Positions 39,679 through 47,156 of a stretch of DNA of 64,000 nt are shown here, in pieces (position 1 is the first letter of the stretch; each line of letters begins with the position of its first letter). The position numbers and the translations under genes were made by a program. The stretch comes from Chryseosolibacter sp964551035 (GTDB lineage Bacteria; Bacteroidota; Bacteroidia; Cytophagales; Cyclobacteriaceae), in contig CAZKBK010000011.1 of the NCBI GenBank assembly GCA_964551035.1, positions 57,652 to 121,651 on the forward strand. The letters are read 5' to 3'. The notes beneath the pieces are model-generated. The model ran no database searches and was not told the DNA's origin. It saw only the letters and a program-made list of their open reading frames with translations.

Positions 39679-42399
39679 TCATATTCCGAAGGCCTGGTTA
39701 ATGATTTTCTCCTGTTCGGCCTTGTGAATTCTCGCGTAGCCGGTTGCGGGAGAGGCGCTGGATTTTCGCGCCACGAACTCGATCGGTGTCTTCGGCAACA
39801 CGCGTTGAATGTACGAGACATAGCCCATGTTCCGGGGTTCTTCCTGAGCCCAGACCACGACGGCATGTTTGTATTTCTTGAGTACGGCGTTGAACTGTTT
39901 TGTCGGGAACGGATGAAGTTGTTCGATGCGGACAACCGCAGCATCCTTTATTTTCTTCTTCTGCTGCGCATCCAACAGGTCGTAGTATACCTTTCCCGTG
40001 CAGAGGATAAGTCTTTTTACGTCTTTCGCCTTTACGTTAGGATCATCAATCACCTCTGCAAAGGTACCGTCAACGAAATCTGTGACCGGCGATGCTACCA
40101 ACGGGTGGCGTAGCAGCGACTTGGGGGATAGCACGATGCAGGGTTTCCGGAACGGCCATGTCACCTGACGCCGAAGGAGGTGAAACAGGTTCGCAGCAGT
40201 GGTCGGATTGGCCACGATAATGTTGTATTCGGCTGACAACTGCAGGAAGCGTTCCGGCTTGGCGCTGGAGTGCTCCGGTCCCTGGCCTTCATAGCCGTGA
40301 GGCAGGAGCAGCACGAGTCCGTTCATTCGCTGCCATTTCGATTCGGCACTGGAGATGAACTGGTCGATCATGACCTGCGCGCCGTTGACAAAATCCCCGA
40401 ACTGCGCTTCCCAGATCACCAGAGCATGGGGTGTGGACATGGCGTAGCCGTATTCAAATCCCAGCACACCGAATTCAGAAAGCAATGAATTGTAGATATG
40501 AAATTTCTTCTGTCCGCTTTGGATGTGATCGATGCCGCAATACGGCGCATTGGTATTCGCATCAAAAAAGTATGCATGGCGGTGAGAGAACGTACCGCGT
40601 TTGACATCCTGACCGGACATCCGGACGGGGGTTCCTTCAGCCAGCAACGAACCATACGCGAGCAATTCGGCTTCCGCCCATCCGAGTTTCTTCTCCTCAA
40701 AAAAGGCCGCGTGACGGTCCCTCAGCAGTTTTTCAATCTGCTTGATCGGCTTGAAGCCATCGGGTATCGTCGTAAGGGCTTTCCCTACCTTGTCAATGAG
40801 CGACTGCTTGATTCCGGTTGCTGGTGACGCGTCAAAGTCGGCAGGCGTGGCGGTGCGCAGCTTCTCCCACTCGGCCTCGATCTTCTGTGCTTTATAGGGA
40901 AGAGGCTTTTGCTTCACTTCGTTAAGTCTGTCCTGAAGTTGCTTGCGGAAACGCTTGTCGATCTCTTCGGCTACCGCGCTGGTGAGGTCACCCTGCTCGA
41001 TCAATTTTTTCATGTACACCTCCCTTGGGTTGGGGTGTTTTGCGATGATGTTGTAAAGCTTGGGTTGCGTGAACTTGGGCTCGTCACTTTCGTTGTGGCC
41101 ATGGCGCCGGTAGCAGAGCAAATCAATAAAGATATCCTTTCCGAATTTCTGTCGGTATTCTACGGCGAGCATTGCGCACAGGTGAACCGCTTTCGCGTCA
41201 TCGCCGTTCACGTGCAACACGGGTGCATCCACAATCTTGGCGATGTCGGTGCAGTAGATGCTGGTACGCGCGTCGTCAAAATCGGTGGTAAACCCGACCT
41301 GGTTGTTGATGACAAAATGGATTGTGCCTCCTGTGGTGTACCCCTGGAGTCCCGACATCTGCACGACTTCATAGACGATGCCCTGCCCGGCGACGGCAGC
41401 GTCGCCGTGGATGAGGACGGCCATCGCTTTGGTGATTTCACCGTTGTATTCGTCGTCGATTTGCCCCCGCGTGTAGCCGATCACCAGCGGGTCGACGGCC
41501 TCGAGGTGCGAAGGGTTCGGCGTCAGCTTCACGTAGATCTTTTTCCCTGAAGGCGAGGTAAGGTGACTGGAATATCCCAGGTGATATTTCACGTCGCCGT
41601 CGCCCATGGTAAGGTCGGGGTTCACCTGGCCTTCGAATTCGGTGAATATCTGCTCGTACGTCTTCCCGAGAATGTTTGATAACACGTTCAGCCGGCCGCG
41701 GTGCGCCATACCAATTACCACTTCTTTCACGTCGAGTTCCGCCGCCTTGTTGATGATGGTCTGGAGCGCCGGGATCGTATTCTCGCCGCCCTCCAGCGAA
41801 AACCGTTTTTGCCCGAGGAATTTTGTGTGAAGAAAATTTTCAAATACCACCGCCTCATTCAGCTTGTTGAGCATGAGCATCTTTTCATCCTTACTCGGGA
41901 CGAAGTTGTAGTACTCCCGCTCTACCTTTTGGATGAACCAGTTCCTGATCTCGTCGTTGCGGATGAAGTTGTATTCAAAACCAATGGGGCCCAGAAAGAC
42001 CGCCTTCAGCTTTTCAATGATGTTGCGAAGCGTCGTCCTGGGGAGTCCGATCTCAGAGGCGACATCGAATTCCGTATCCAGGTCGGCGTCGGTCAATCCG
42101 ACCCCTTTGTGGTCGAAGTTGACGTTATGGTTTCTCCGCTCGCGCACCGGATTCGTGCGTGAGGCCAGGTGGCCGAACGAACGGTACATAAAGATCAGGT
42201 TGCGGACCTGGGTCTCTTTGATGGATAGGGAGTCTTCCGCGACATGTCCGTTTTCGCCATATCGCTGTTGTGAGAATTCGTAACCCTCGAAGAATTTTTG
42301 CCAGGTCGGGTCGACAGAGCCGGGCTCTTTGCGGTAATTTTCGTAGAGTTGATCCAAATACCCCACATCCGCATTAGTGATATACGAATACTTATCCAT
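39679..42399 (-). CDS. sucA: 2-oxoglutarate dehydrogenase E1 component
   Basis: A 906-residue thiamine-diphosphate enzyme that decarboxylates 2-oxoglutarate in the TCA cycle. Family features include the N-terminal YITNADVGYLDQLYENYRKE (E2-binding helix), VVIGMAHRGRLNVLSNILGK, IHGDAAVAGQGIVYEVVQMS, the ThDP-binding DDAKAVHLCAMLAVEYRQKF region, RRHGHNESDEPKFTQP, and the C-terminal VWAQEEPRNMGYVSYI. sucB begins about 47 bases downstream. sucA leads the operon on the minus strand, with a -7 promoter element just upstream of the start. Confidence 0.97.
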   Translation of the reverse strand: MDKYSYITNADVGYLDQLYENYRKEPGSVDPTWQKFFEGYEFSQQRYGENGHVAEDSLSIKETQVRNLIFMYRSFGHLASRTNPVRERRNHNVNFDHKGVGLTDADLDTEFDVASEIGLPRTTLRNIIEKLKAVFLGPIGFEYNFIRNDEIRNWFIQKVEREYYNFVPSKDEKMLMLNKLNEAVVFENFLHTKFLGQKRFSLEGGENTIPALQTIINKAAELDVKEVVIGMAHRGRLNVLSNILGKTYEQIFTEFEGQVNPDLTMGDGDVKYHLGYSSHLTSPSGKKIYVKLTPNPSHLEAVDPLVIGYTRGQIDDEYNGEITKAMAVLIHGDAAVAGQGIVYEVVQMSGLQGYTTGGTIHFVINNQVGFTTDFDDARTSIYCTDIAKIVDAPVLHVNGDDAKAVHLCAMLAVEYRQKFGKDIFIDLLCYRRHGHNESDEPKFTQPKLYNIIAKHPNPREVYMKKLIEQGDLTSAVAEEIDKRFRKQLQDRLNEVKQKPLPYKAQKIEAEWEKLRTATPADFDASPATGIKQSLIDKVGKALTTIPDGFKPIKQIEKLLRDRHAAFFEEKKLGWAEAELLAYGSLLAEGTPVRMSGQDVKRGTFSHRHAYFFDANTNAPYCGIDHIQSGQKKFHIYNSLLSEFGVLGFEYGYAMSTPHALVIWEAQFGDFVNGAQVMIDQFISSAESKWQRMNGLVLLLPHGYEGQGPEHSSAKPERFLQLSAEYNIIVANPTTAANLFHLLRRQVTWPFRKPCIVLSPKSLLRHPLVASPVTDFVDGTFAEVIDDPNVKAKDVKRLILCTGKVYYDLLDAQQKKKIKDAAVVRIEQLHPFPTKQFNAVLKKYKHAVVVWAQEEPRNMGYVSYIQRVLPKTPIEFVARKSSASPATGYARIHKAEQEKIINQAFGI

Positions 42400-42421
42400 G
42401 CCGTAATTTGATGAAAGCTGA

Positions 42422-42429
42422 CAAATGTA
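42422..42429 (-). promoter_or_regulatory. Candidate -7 promoter element for sucA-sucB-lpdA
   Basis: Read on the minus strand: TACATTTG, a perfect TAnnTTTG, 22 bases before the sucA start. The -33 position is T-rich but has no clear TTTG. Confidence 0.5.
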
Positions 42430-42554
42430 AAAAAGGAGGCCAACATAAAAAAATTGGGTACTCGTTTAAGCAATTTTGACAAAAATGGTTATTCCGCGCT
42501 GGAAAACGCATCTTTCCGCCGGTGAGTCCGCAGAACTTTTACGTAACGCCTGCG

Positions 42555-42584
42555 TTGTCGAGAGCGAAATAACTGCTAAATTTG
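42555..42584 (+). promoter_or_regulatory. Bacteroidota-type promoter for rpsP
   Basis: TTG at 42555-42557, a 19-base spacer, then TAAATTTG at 42577-42584. The rpsP ATG follows at 42628. Together with the sucA element it forms a divergent promoter region. Confidence 0.7.
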
Positions 42585-42627
42585 CACCCTCATTTTAAAC
42601 GGACGAGTTCCAACTAATTACTTAACG

Positions 42628-43191
42628 ATGGTTAAAATCAGACTGGCCCGCAGAGGCCGCAAGAAACTGGCGATGTACGATGTAGTCGTAGCCGACGCCA
42701 GAGCACCACGCGATGGTCGCTTTATTGAAAAAATCGGGACTTATAATCCCCTGACAAACCCCGCCTCGATCGAGTTGAAGGACGAGCGTGCTTTTTACTG
42801 GTTGATGAATGGCGCGCAACCGACGGATACCGTGAAGGCGATGTTGTCCTACCGGGGTGTCCTTTTGAAGAAACACCTCCAGATTGGCGTGGTCAAAGGC
42901 GCCCTTACACAGGAGCAGGCAGACAGCAAGTGGGAAGCCTGGATGAAGGAGAAGGCGGCGCAGGTCCAGAGCAAGCGTGACACGCTGACACAAACGAAAG
43001 AGGCCCGGGAAAAAGCCCGCAAAGAAGCGGAAACCAAGGTGCGCGAAGCCCGCGCCGAGGCCATTCGCAAGAAGCAGCAGGTCGCTGAAGCGGCCGCAGA
43101 ACAGGCCGTCGCGGAAGAAGGCACCGAAACCGCCACCCCGGAGGGAGAAGGCGGATCGGCTGAAGCGTCCGCGGAAGAGAATCAGGGATAA
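42628..43191 (+). CDS. rpsP: 30S ribosomal protein S16 with long charged C-terminal tail
   Basis: S16 stabilises the 5' domain of 16S rRNA in the small subunit. The S16 core is residues 1-85 or so (MVKIRLARRGRKKLAMYDVVVADARAPRDGRFIEKIGTYNP is the classic start, in two parts). The protein continues to 187 residues, about twice the E. coli length. The extra 100 residues are a lysine/glutamate/alanine-rich helix (QTKEAREKARKEAETKVRE...) ending in an acidic Glu/Ala/Gly tail. Long S16 tails occur in many Bacteroidota, with unknown role. It is first of rpsP-rimM-trmD, but a terminator hairpin separates it from rimM. Confidence 0.96.
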   Translation: MVKIRLARRGRKKLAMYDVVVADARAPRDGRFIEKIGTYNPLTNPASIELKDERAFYWLMNGAQPTDTVKAMLSYRGVLLKKHLQIGVVKGALTQEQADSKWEAWMKEKAAQVQSKRDTLTQTKEAREKARKEAETKVREARAEAIRKKQQVAEAAAEQAVAEEGTETATPEGEGGSAEASAEENQG

Positions 43192-43213
43192 TTTTAAGAC
43201 GACGATACCCGTT

Positions 43214-43240
43214 AAATGCCAACCTCGTGTTGGCATTTTT
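43214..43240 (+). terminator. Intrinsic terminator or attenuator between rpsP and rimM
   Basis: AAATGCCAA (43214-43222), a 7-base loop, TTGGCATTT (43230-43238), then more T. It is a perfect 9-bp stem, 11 bases before the GTG start of rimM. Confidence 0.75.
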
Positions 43241-43251
43241 AATTTTAACCC

Positions 43252-43764
43252 GTGACCATCAACGACTGTTTCAAAATCGGATACATACTTAAGCCCCACG
43301 GGTTGAAGGGGGAAGTTACGCTTTCACTGGATCCCGCTTATTCCGCCGTGGAGGATTCCATCGATACCGTGTTCATGGAACGGGACAATCGCGTAGTGCC
43401 CTATTTTGTCGAGCGCATGTCAATTCGCGGCCCGCGTGCTTTTTTGAAGCTCGAGGGGGTGGACACGCCAGACGCGGCAGCGTCGATTTCAAAATGCAGC
43501 GTGTTTCTACCGAAGAGCGCGCGCCAACGGGCGGGTCGTGGCGAATTTTACGACGACGAGATCGTCGGCTTCGAGGTCGTGGACCAGCGTGCCGGGTTTC
43601 TCGGTGCGGTGACCGGCGTACTCCAGGCGGGTGGAAACCGCCTGCTCTCGATCGAAGGCGGGAAGGAAGTGCTGATCCCACTCAACAGTCCTTTCATTAA
43701 AAGCGTGAACAAGGCGAAAAAACGGATTGCGGTCGATCTTCCCGACGGATTTTTGGATATTTAA
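43252..43764 (+). CDS. rimM: Ribosome maturation factor RimM
   Basis: A 170-residue 16S rRNA processing factor that helps assemble the 30S head around S19. The N-terminal RimM domain starts DCFKIGYILKPHGLKGEVTL, and the PRC-barrel domain holds DDEIVGFEVVDQRAGFLGAV and the late GKEVLIPLNSPFIKSVN. The start is a GTG at 43252, which gives the normal first strand. It is followed 3 bases later by trmD. It lies downstream of rpsP, but the intervening terminator suggests reduced or regulated read-through. Confidence 0.93.
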   Translation: MTINDCFKIGYILKPHGLKGEVTLSLDPAYSAVEDSIDTVFMERDNRVVPYFVERMSIRGPRAFLKLEGVDTPDAAASISKCSVFLPKSARQRAGRGEFYDDEIVGFEVVDQRAGFLGAVTGVLQAGGNRLLSIEGGKEVLIPLNSPFIKSVNKAKKRIAVDLPDGFLDI

Positions 43765-43767
43765 ACC

Positions 43768-44451
43768 ATGCGCATCGATATTATCACCTGTCTGCCGCGC
43801 CTTATTGAGAGCCCCTTCGCCGACTCGATTCTCAAACGTGCCCAGGCACGGGGCCTCGTTGAAGTAAACCTGATCGATCTTCGGGCTTATTCGACGGATA
43901 AGCACCGCGCTGTTGATGATTACGCCTATGGCGGCGGCGCGGGGATGGTGCTCATGGTCGAACCGATCGACCGGTGCATCACCGCGTTAAAAAAACAGCG
44001 CACCTATGACGAGGTCATTTACATGAGTCCCGACGGACAGCAGTTCACACAACGCATCGCCAACGAACTGAGCCTGTCCACAAACCTGATCTTTTTATGC
44101 GGCCATTACAAGGGCATCGACGAGCGGGTTCGTGAGCATCTGGTTACCCGGGAGATGAGTATCGGCGATTATGTGCTCTCCGGCGGCGAGTTGGCTGCTG
44201 CGGTGATGGCCGACGCCATCGTCCGGTTGATACCGGGCGTGCTTTCCGACGAGACGTCGGCCCTCAGTGATTCGTTTCAAAACGACCTTATTGCACCTCC
44301 GGTTTACACCCGTCCCGCCGAATACAAGGGATGGAAGGTTCCCGAGGTGCTCTTGTCGGGCCATGAAGCCAATATTGACCAATGGAGGCACGAAAAAGCC
44401 CTGGAACGCACCCAATCACGGCGCCCCCACCTCCTGGACGGGCACCTATGA
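43768..44451 (+). CDS. trmD: tRNA (guanine37-N1)-methyltransferase
   Basis: TrmD methylates G37 next to the anticodon of tRNAs reading CNN codons and prevents frameshifting. It is a 227-residue SPOUT methyltransferase. Signatures are MRIDIITCLPRLIESPFADSI, DDYAYGGGAGMVLM, FLCGHYKGIDERVREHL and the knot region ISIGDYVLSGGELAAAVM (MSIGDYV here), followed by the C-terminal VPEVLLSGHEANIDQWR. It is the third gene of rpsP-rimM-trmD. rplS follows after about 80 bases with its own promoter. Confidence 0.97.
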   Translation: MRIDIITCLPRLIESPFADSILKRAQARGLVEVNLIDLRAYSTDKHRAVDDYAYGGGAGMVLMVEPIDRCITALKKQRTYDEVIYMSPDGQQFTQRIANELSLSTNLIFLCGHYKGIDERVREHLVTREMSIGDYVLSGGELAAAVMADAIVRLIPGVLSDETSALSDSFQNDLIAPPVYTRPAEYKGWKVPEVLLSGHEANIDQWRHEKALERTQSRRPHLLDGHL

Positions 44452-44476
44452 GTGGGGAATTATTTAAGCCCCCGCA

Positions 44477-44506
44477 TTGGCAACTGACGACACTTTCCTA
44501 TATTTG
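44477..44506 (+). promoter_or_regulatory. Bacteroidota-type promoter for rplS
   Basis: TTG at 44477-44479, a 19-base spacer, then TATATTTG at 44499-44506, followed by the rplS ATG at 44533. Confidence 0.75.
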
Positions 44507-44532
44507 CAGTCCGTTTTAAAAAGCATCGCTTT

Positions 44533-44883
44533 ATGGCAGATCTAATCAAACTTGTAGAGCAGGAGAATGGGAAATCGCGGGAAGGCATTCCTGAATTCAG
44601 CCCCGGCGACACCATCAACGTGCACGTCAAGATCAAGGAAGGGAATAAGGAAAGGGTGCAGCAATTCCAGGGCACCGTCATTCAGCGCCGCGGCCAGGGC
44701 AGCGGTGAAACCTTCACCGTTCGCAAGATTTCAAACGGCGTGGGTGTCGAGCGTATTTTTCCCATCATCTCTCCGGCCATCGATAAGATTGAGGTACTGA
44801 AGCGGGGTAGCGTGAGGAGGGCGAAACTCTATTACATGCGTGGTCGGCACGGAAAGTCTGCCAGGATCAAAGAGAAAGTTTAA
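44533..44883 (+). CDS. rplS: 50S ribosomal protein L19
   Basis: L19 lies at the interface of the two subunits. At 116 residues it is a normal length. The sequence shows PEFSPGDTINVHVKIKEGNK, RVQQFQGTVIQRRGQG, TFTVRKISNGVGVERIFPI and RRAKLYYMRGRHGKSARIKE, all family-typical. In many bacteria it closes the rpsP-rimM-trmD-rplS operon. Here it has a separate promoter and is followed by a strong terminator. Confidence 0.98.
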   Translation: MADLIKLVEQENGKSREGIPEFSPGDTINVHVKIKEGNKERVQQFQGTVIQRRGQGSGETFTVRKISNGVGVERIFPIISPAIDKIEVLKRGSVRRAKLYYMRGRHGKSARIKEKV

Positions 44884-44905
44884 GGGATTATTCAACAATA
44901 TCAGA

Positions 44906-44935
44906 AGCCATGCCGGTTGCCGGGATGGCTTTTTT
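44906..44935 (+). terminator. Intrinsic terminator after rplS
   Basis: AGCCATGCCGG (44906-44916), loop TTG, CCGGGATGGCT (44920-44930), with one internal mismatch and a T tract. Confidence 0.88.
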
Positions 44936-45029
44936 GTTTGGCGACGGTGCTGTCGCCAGCGACTACAACGTTTGAAAATCCCCTGAAGCGGCACATTTTT
45001 TTCCGACTGGCTTCCTGTTAAATAATTGA

Positions 45030-45037
45030 TAACTTTG
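45030..45037 (+). promoter_or_regulatory. Candidate -7 promoter element for the class I aldolase gene
   Basis: TAACTTTG, a perfect TAnnTTTG, 31 bases before the ATG at 45069. The -33 region is poorly conserved. Confidence 0.5.
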
Positions 45038-45068
45038 TCACCTCTCAAAAAATTCAAGAGCAAAAACC

Positions 45069-46139
45069 ATGGGAAAAAACATTTCAGATCTACTGGGAAA
45101 AGATGCCGACTATTTGTTGAGTCATAAGAGCAAAACCATTTCCAAAGATCAACTTCACCATCCCGGGCCGGATTTCGTTGACCATATTTTTGTCCCGACA
45201 AATCGCAATACACAGGTTCTTCGAAGCATTCAAACCTTGTTCGGTCACGGCAGGCTGGCGAATACGGGATACCTTTCGATTCTGCCGATTGACCAGGGTA
45301 TCGAACACAGTGCGGGCGCCTCGTTTGCGAAGAACCCGTTGTATTTCGACCCGGAAAATATTGTTAAGCTTGCTGTGGAAGGCGGATGCAACGCCGTGGC
45401 GACGACATTCGGGGCATTGGCCATGGTGTCGCGCAAATACGCGCACAAGATCCCGTTCGTGGTGAAGATCAACCACAATGAACTGCTTACTTATCCGAAC
45501 AAACACGACCAGATCATGTTCGGCTCTGTCGACGATGCCTGGAATCTCGGGGCGGTCGCCGTGGGCGCCACCATCTATTTTGGTTCTGACGAATCGTCAC
45601 GCCAGATCATCGAAGTAGCACAGGCTTTCGAACGTGCGCATGAACTCGGCATGGCTACCATCCTGTGGTGCTACATCCGCAATAGCGGCTTCAAAAAAGA
45701 CGGCGTGGACTACCACGTCTCCGCCGACCTCACGGGTCAGGCCAATCATCTTGGTGTTACGATTCAGGCGGATATCATTAAACAAAAGCTCGCCGAGAAC
45801 ACCGGAGGTTATAAGGCGTTGAACACCGGAGGTTCAAGCTACGGCAAACTCGACGAGCGTATCTACACGGAATTAAGTTCGGATCACCCGATCGACCTCT
45901 GCCGCTATCAGGTGATCAATTGTTACAACGGCCGGGCTGGCCTCATCAGTTCGGGTGGCGAATCGAAGGGCGCGAGTGACCTGGCGGACGCCGTGCGCAC
46001 TGCCGTCATCAACAAGCGCGCAGGTGGCATGGGGCTGATCTCGGGCAGAAAAGCATTTCAACGTCCAATGAAAGATGGCGTTGGAATCCTCAACGCGATC
46101 CAGGATGTGTACCTGGATAAGGCCATCGATATCGCATAG
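45069..46139 (+). CDS. Class I fructose-bisphosphate aldolase (DhnA/FbaB type)
   Basis: A 356-residue Schiff-base aldolase cleaving fructose-1,6-bisphosphate to triose phosphates, of the archaeal/DhnA family rather than the eukaryotic class I family. Features are GYLSILPIDQGIEHSAGASF, the KIPFVVKINHNELLTY segment with a Schiff-base-type lysine, VGATIYFGSDESSRQI and GGSSYGKLDERIYTE. The preceding ATG at 45069 starts MGKNISDLLGKDADYLLSH, as in relatives. It has its own promoter between rplS and accD. A related LsrF-like aldolase function is less likely given length and sequence. Confidence 0.88.
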   Translation: MGKNISDLLGKDADYLLSHKSKTISKDQLHHPGPDFVDHIFVPTNRNTQVLRSIQTLFGHGRLANTGYLSILPIDQGIEHSAGASFAKNPLYFDPENIVKLAVEGGCNAVATTFGALAMVSRKYAHKIPFVVKINHNELLTYPNKHDQIMFGSVDDAWNLGAVAVGATIYFGSDESSRQIIEVAQAFERAHELGMATILWCYIRNSGFKKDGVDYHVSADLTGQANHLGVTIQADIIKQKLAENTGGYKALNTGGSSYGKLDERIYTELSSDHPIDLCRYQVINCYNGRAGLISSGGESKGASDLADAVRTAVINKRAGGMGLISGRKAFQRPMKDGVGILNAIQDVYLDKAIDIA

Positions 46140-46174
46140 TAGTTTTAGACCGTCCGGAGTAAAAGTACAGTCTT

Positions 46175-47014
46175 ATGTCCTGGTTCAAACGCAGTGATAA
46201 GGGGATTCTAACCCCCACCGAAGCAAAAAGGGAAGTCCCGGACGGCTTGTGGTTCAAGTCGCCCGCAGGTAAGATCGTGCACACGCGCGAGTTGAAGAAC
46301 AACGCCTACGTGGTCCCCGAAGAAGAGTATCACGTCCGCATCGGGTCGGCAGAGTATTTTGGGATCCTCTTCGACGAAGGCACATTTACGGAACTCGATG
46401 CGGATATGGAATCGGCTGACCCGCTCAAGTTCAGGGATACCAAACCTTACCCCTCGCGGATCAAAGATTCACAGCAAAAATCCGGGTTGAAGGATGCAGC
46501 GCGTACCGGCTATGGCAAGATGAACAATCTCGACATCACTATCGGGTGCATGGACTTCAGTTTCATCGGAGGTTCAATGGGATCGGTGGTTGGCGAGAAG
46601 ATCGCGCGGGCCATGGACCACAGTCTTGAGCATCGCAAACCTTTCCTCATGATCTCCCGCTCGGGAGGCGCGCGCATGATGGAAGCCGGGTTATCGCTGA
46701 TGCAAATGGCAAAGACCTCGGCGAAGATCGCCCTCATGGACCGGGAAAAGGTCCCGTTCATCTCCCTGCTCACCGACCCAACGACTGGCGGCGTAACGGC
46801 CTCTTACGCCATGCTTGGTGATTTCAACATCGCCGAGCCGGGCTCGTTGATTGGTTTTGCCGGACCCCGCGTCATCAGGGAAACGATCGGAAAGGACTTG
46901 CCGAAAGGTTTTCAGAGCTCGGAGTTCGTATTGGAGCACGGATTCCTGGATTTTATTGTAGACCGGAGAAACCTCAAGAGCAGGCTCACCACCCTTCTCA
47001 AAATGCTCCAATAG
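46175..47014 (+). CDS. accD: Acetyl-CoA carboxylase carboxyltransferase beta subunit lacking the zinc ribbon cysteines
   Basis: AccD carries half of the carboxyltransferase that makes malonyl-CoA, the first committed step of fatty acid synthesis. It is 279 residues long, normal for the family. The crotonase-like core is intact (GGSMGSVVGEKIARAMD, MISRSGGARMMEAGLSLMQM, LLTDPTTGGVTASYAMLGD, GFAGPRVIRETIG). The N-terminal region that normally holds a four-Cys zinc ribbon is present in outline (residues 27-55: LWFKSPAGKIVHTREL then AYVVPEEEYHVRIG). The cysteine positions read S29, G32, V47 and E50, so no zinc can bind. It follows the aldolase gene by 35 bases. The FtsX-type permease unit begins downstream. 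Confidence 0.94.
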   Translation: MSWFKRSDKGILTPTEAKREVPDGLWFKSPAGKIVHTRELKNNAYVVPEEEYHVRIGSAEYFGILFDEGTFTELDADMESADPLKFRDTKPYPSRIKDSQQKSGLKDAARTGYGKMNNLDITIGCMDFSFIGGSMGSVVGEKIARAMDHSLEHRKPFLMISRSGGARMMEAGLSLMQMAKTSAKIALMDREKVPFISLLTDPTTGGVTASYAMLGDFNIAEPGSLIGFAGPRVIRETIGKDLPKGFQSSEFVLEHGFLDFIVDRRNLKSRLTTLLKMLQ

Positions 47015-47017
47015 GCT

Positions 47018-47129
47018 TGTCCGAAAACGGTCGCATTTTCCGTTTTCCGGACATCTCAACGGACCTACCCCTCCAAGAACCGTTCAATTTCAGTAACCGG
47101 CCTTCTCACGGGATGGCATAGTCATTGTC
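47018..47129 (+). promoter_or_regulatory. Sigma-54-like promoter with upstream dyad before the second FtsX-type permease
   Basis: TGGCATAGTCATTGTC at 47114-47129 has GG and GT 10 bases apart. The predicted start near 47140 leaves about 17 bases of leader before the ATG at 47157. An extended dyad, TGTCCGAAAACGG (47018-47030) with CCGTTTTCCGGACA (47040-47053), lies 60-95 bases upstream of the -24 element. The same hairpin could also mark the end of accD, but it lacks a T tract. Confidence 0.5.
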
Positions 47130-47156
47130 GTTTCGTCGTGTCAACCCGACAAGCCT

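Noticed and set aside
43230..43252. TGGCATTTTTAATTTTAAC before rimM as a further sigma-54-like site
   Set aside because: The TGGCA belongs to the terminator stem and no TTG follows at the required spacing.
44884..45068. Possible small RNA or riboswitch before the class I aldolase gene
   Set aside because: Apart from the rplS terminator and a -7 element there is no folded conserved structure I can support.
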